The position numbers were made by a program, and so were the translations under genes. Source: Acidobacteriota bacterium (lineage in GTDB: Bacteria; Acidobacteriota; Terriglobia; Bryobacterales; Bryobacteraceae). From it: DNA of 55,298 bases. The number at the start of each line of letters is the position of its first letter. The first letter of the stretch is position 1. Below, piece by piece: positions 52,510-55,298 of this stretch. A model generated the notes under the pieces. That model was not told the DNA's origin. It saw nothing but the letters and a program-made list of their open reading frames with translations, and ran no database searches. Location: positions 1 to 55,298 of the forward strand of contig JACQDF010000055.1 in the NCBI GenBank assembly GCA_016201205.1. Reading direction: 5' to 3'.

Positions 52510-53878
52510 CAGTCGGGATGTAGCCATGGGGCCCAAGCGCATCGACATATGGATAGGCACGGCCGGAGGGCGTGTTGGTGATCTCCTTGGACCAGTCGAT
52601 GCCGAGCGCCGAATAGATGGTGGCGACGACGTTCTCGATGCGCGGTTGCTCTTTGTGCGCCCATCCGGTCTCGAGGCATTTGGCGCCTTCCGAGTCCGTT
52701 TGGCCCAGGATCTTGCCCCCCTGGATGCCGGCGCCAGCAAACATCGCCGGGAAGCATTTGTTGTAGTGGTCGCGGCCGGCCATGTTGTTGAGCGCGCCAG
52801 GAGTGCGGCCGAACTCGCTCATCACCACCAGCAGCGTCTCATCGAGCAGCGTTTTGGACGGATCGGCCTTCGAGGGCATGGCCGACAGATCCTCGATGAG
52901 GCTCGAAAGAGCCGAGTCCAGCTCGGCGCACAGCATGTAGTGGTTGCTCGATGCCTTGCGGTCCCAGATCTGCACGTGGTGGTCCCAGCCGGGATGGCAG
53001 AGATGAAGGAAGCGCGTACCGGCGTCGGCAGCGATCACGTTGCGCGCCAGGATCGAGGAGATGCCAACGGCGTGATTGCCATAGCGCCGGCGGTCCTCTT
53101 CTTTGATCTGGAAGGCATCGGGCCAGCGCGGGTCGGTGAGCAACCGGTGCGCCGTCTCGTAGAAATCGCCGTAGCCAAGCATATCTCTGCCGTAGCCGGC
53201 GATGCTGCTGCGGGAAGCATCGCGGAGCCTGGAAAGAAGCTGCCATCGCTGCTCCATCAGCTCGACGGCTTTCTGGTCGAGCGTGCTGCCCTTCACGGCA
53301 GACTCGGGGTTGATATCGACCACGGAGAACCGCGGCGGCAGGAAGCCGGTCGAGAGCGCCCCGGCCGCGCCTTTCTCGAGGTAGAACGACATGTAGCTGG
53401 GAAACGTCTCGTTCTGGCGGCGGCGCGGCTCCATCTCCATGGCAATCAGCGAGCCGACTGCTGGAATCTCCTTGGCGAACGCAAGATTCAACTGCCGGCC
53501 GGTCTGTACGTAGTACTGGCCGCGGAAGTGAACCTCCTCATGGCTCTGGAGCGAGCGCAGAATGGCGAACTTGCCGATGTGCTTTCCCAGCTTGGGAAAC
53601 AGGAGGTGGGAGAGATAGAAGCCGTCCTTGATCTTTCGGACATCCAGGTCTTTGGGCGTCCCGGCGTTCTCTTTGAAGTCCCAGCCCTCGACGTGACTGA
53701 TGGCGCCGGACAGTTCGAAGTAAAGGACATGGCGGGCGCTCGAGCGCGGCGTCACCTTTTCCTTGGCGGCGGCCGAAACACGGAGCGGCCAGACACCGGG
53801 GACGGCGGCGCCGGCGAGGCCGAGGCCGCCGAACTTGAGCAATTCGCGGCGAGTGGGGAAGAGGTCGCCTACGCGCAT
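52484..53878 (-). CDS. DUF1501 protein with Tat signal
   Basis: 464 residues. A twin-arginine signal (TRRELLKFGGLGLAGAA, about residues 9-25) is followed by the DUF1501 domain, which shares the alkaline-phosphatase/sulfatase fold. Visible family motifs are HPGWDHHVQIWD and VVMSEFGRTPGALNNMAGRD with HYNKCFPAM. The start codon has an aaggag sequence overlapping the stop of the DUF1549/1553 gene (10 bp gap). DUF1501 genes almost always accompany DUF1549/DUF1553 genes; their function is not established, but a periplasmic or surface role is likely. Confidence 0.9.
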
Positions 53879-53888
53879 GGGTTGCTCC

Positions 53889-55298
53889 TTAGTGGTTGAA
53901 CAGGAATTCCGGATGGTTGATCAAAGCCCATTGCAGGTTCTGGGCGCCTTCGGTGCGGTTCTTCGCCAGCGCCTCGAGCGCGATCTGCTGTTCCGCCGCC
54001 GTCGCCGGCCGCGCCAGCGCGCCGAGGAAGATCTCCTCGACCAGGCGGTTGTCATCGTCCTTGTAAGTCTCAAGCAGGCGCTGCACGCGGCTGTCTTTGG
54101 CAGCGATCACTCGATCCATCACTACCGGGGATTGCATCAGCAACATCGCCTGCAATGGCGATCCTGTCGGCGCTTTCGGCGGATTCGAGCGGTTGGACTG
54201 GCCGAAGGTCTGGAGGAAATAGCGCACATCGCCGCCGCCGCCGGGACCGGAGAGCTGCATCGCCCAGCCCATCTTCTCGCCGCCGTAGGTGAACGAGCCA
54301 GGGCGGCCGGTCGCCTGCACGATCGAATCATGCACCTCTTCGGCGTTCAACTGACGGACGAACTTGCGCGCGTAATACTTCGTGTAGGCCTCTTTCCACT
54401 CGCCTTCAAAGCGGGCCGAAAGCTGGTAGGCCGTCGAGCCGCAGATGATGCGGACCAGGCGCTTGATGCTGTGGTTGTTCCTGCGGAAGTCGGCGGCCAT
54501 CGCGTCCAGCAACGCCGGATGCGACGCCTGTGCCTGCCAGCCTTTGGGCGCCGACTTCTCATCCAGCCGCGCCAGGTCGAACTCATCATACGGCTCGACG
54601 ATCCCGAAGCCCATCAGCCTGGCCCAGAACAGGTTGGCGGCGGCGCGAGCGAACTGCGGATGCCCGGCGATCATGCGGCCAAGCTCGGCGCGCGGCTCAT
54701 GGCCAGGCCGCGGCTTCTCGCCTGTCATGATGAAAGCTGGCGAGCCGGCGCCGCCGAAGCGCGGCACGCGGATCATGCTCTTGCCCTTGGTGTCGTAGCC
54801 CGGGTTTTCATCATCGATCATGAACTCGCCCGACTGCGGCTTGCCGTGCTCCCAATACATGAGATACCGGGAGTTGCCCAGGAACGAAGCAAATTGGAAG
54901 AATTCGGAGCGCTTCCTCTGGCTGAGCCAGACGTTTACCTTCTCCAGGTGGCCTCTCCCGTCATGGCAGGAAATGCAGGAGAAGTTGATTCCGAGAAATG
55001 TCTTGCCGTAGAGAATGGCGAGCTCGTCATGCGTGTCGAGCTGCTGCACCATGCCGAAGTCCTTGCCGTCATCCGGCTGCGGCTTGCCCTGCACGTGCTC
55101 GCGGGCGATGACATTCGAGGCGGCCACCACGTGATTGGATTTGGCCGACGAGGCGATGATGTCGCGGGCCACGTCGTCATAAGGCCGGTCGACGCGCAGG
55201 TTCTCCTTCATCCAGTAATGAAACAGATTCTGCCCGCGGCCCATCTTGCCATTGGCGCGGAACAAATCCATGAAGAAGTACGCCCATTTGTCAACGAA
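53889..55298 (-). CDS. DUF1549/DUF1553 protein, 5'-partial
   Basis: C-terminal part (about 468 residues) of a large exported protein; the frame is open to the window edge (FVDKWAYFFMDLFRANGKMG). It includes the end of DUF1549 with a CISCHDG motif that resembles a c-type haem site, then the DUF1553 domain (ARAAANLFWARLMGFGIVEP, RNNHSIKRLVRIICGSTAYQ, RQLNAEEVHDSIVQATGRPG). It ends EFLFNH. It is the first gene seen of the operon leading to DUF1501, FGE-like and M81 genes. A cytochrome-like N-terminal domain may lie outside the window. Confidence 0.9.
   Translation of the reverse strand, partial: FVDKWAYFFMDLFRANGKMGRGQNLFHYWMKENLRVDRPYDDVARDIIASSAKSNHVVAASNVIAREHVQGKPQPDDGKDFGMVQQLDTHDELAILYGKTFLGINFSCISCHDGRGHLEKVNVWLSQRKRSEFFQFASFLGNSRYLMYWEHGKPQSGEFMIDDENPGYDTKGKSMIRVPRFGGAGSPAFIMTGEKPRPGHEPRAELGRMIAGHPQFARAAANLFWARLMGFGIVEPYDEFDLARLDEKSAPKGWQAQASHPALLDAMAADFRRNNHSIKRLVRIICGSTAYQLSARFEGEWKEAYTKYYARKFVRQLNAEEVHDSIVQATGRPGSFTYGGEKMGWAMQLSGPGGGGDVRYFLQTFGQSNRSNPPKAPTGSPLQAMLLMQSPVVMDRVIAAKDSRVQRLLETYKDDDNRLVEEIFLGALARPATAAEQQIALEALAKNRTEGAQNLQWALINHPEFLFNH

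Noticed and set aside
54945-54990. CISCH motif as a separate c-type cytochrome
   Set aside because: It is a known part of DUF1549-type proteins and no other cytochrome features are within the window.

Overview
The window looks like a chromosomal segment of a GC-rich soil Acidobacteriota of the Bryobacterales / 'Candidatus Solibacter' type. The evidence is a protein of the Solibacter-associated TIGR03437 family, two Oar-like TonB-dependent receptors with an N-terminal carboxypeptidase-regulatory domain, a remnant of an acidobacterial FtsX/MacB-like permease, a PEP-CTERM protein remnant, and a DUF1549/DUF1553-DUF1501 operon. No rRNA, complete tRNA, CRISPR array, integrase or complete insertion sequence was seen.

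Layout. 1-6.6 kb: a short-chain dehydrogenase broken by a 10-bp tandem duplication, parD with a truncated parE, an RDD membrane protein, lptD, a DUF1080 protein and an intact VapBC-type pair. 6.7-16.0 kb: a short-chain fatty acid transporter, then a surface-polysaccharide locus with two GT4 glycosyltransferases, an O-antigen ligase and a Wzz-like protein. It also holds an HPr-kinase-like ATPase coupled to an unusual fusion of a nucleotidyltransferase with an MFS transporter. 16.05-29.8 kb: an accessory block bounded by a perfect 83-bp direct repeat and by fragments of the O-antigen ligase gene that is intact at 29.8 kb. The block carries decayed toxin-antitoxin genes, an intact BrnTA pair, a carboxylesterase, a TonB receptor, a radical SAM protein, an ankyrin protein and a YCF48-type propeller. 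29.8-34.5 kb: the rest of the polysaccharide locus, with an O-antigen ligase carrying TPRs, a TIGR03437 protein, an initiating sugar phosphotransferase, a TPR membrane protein and a PEP-CTERM relic. 34.6-41.9 kb: a sulfatase, a DksA/TraR-like protein behind a leader ORF, an M20 peptidase, a SpoIID-YgfZ pair, an MBL hydrolase and a broken AbiEii-like nucleotidyltransferase. 42-55.3 kb: a second TonB receptor, a mannonate-dehydratase-like enolase, an alpha/beta hydrolase, an S41 peptidase, and the operon DUF1549/1553 - DUF1501 - FGE-like - M81 peptidase.

The polysaccharide genes can be read as one exopolysaccharide/O-antigen system (initiation, sugar addition, polymerisation or ligation, chain length) now split by the 13-kb block. 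The most novel items are the HprK-like / NTase-MFS gene pair, the scar structure of the block, and the repeated pattern of damaged toxin genes beside readable antitoxins. Several genes also show a -10 box only 6-7 nt before the start codon and no Shine-Dalgarno sequence, which suggests leaderless mRNAs.
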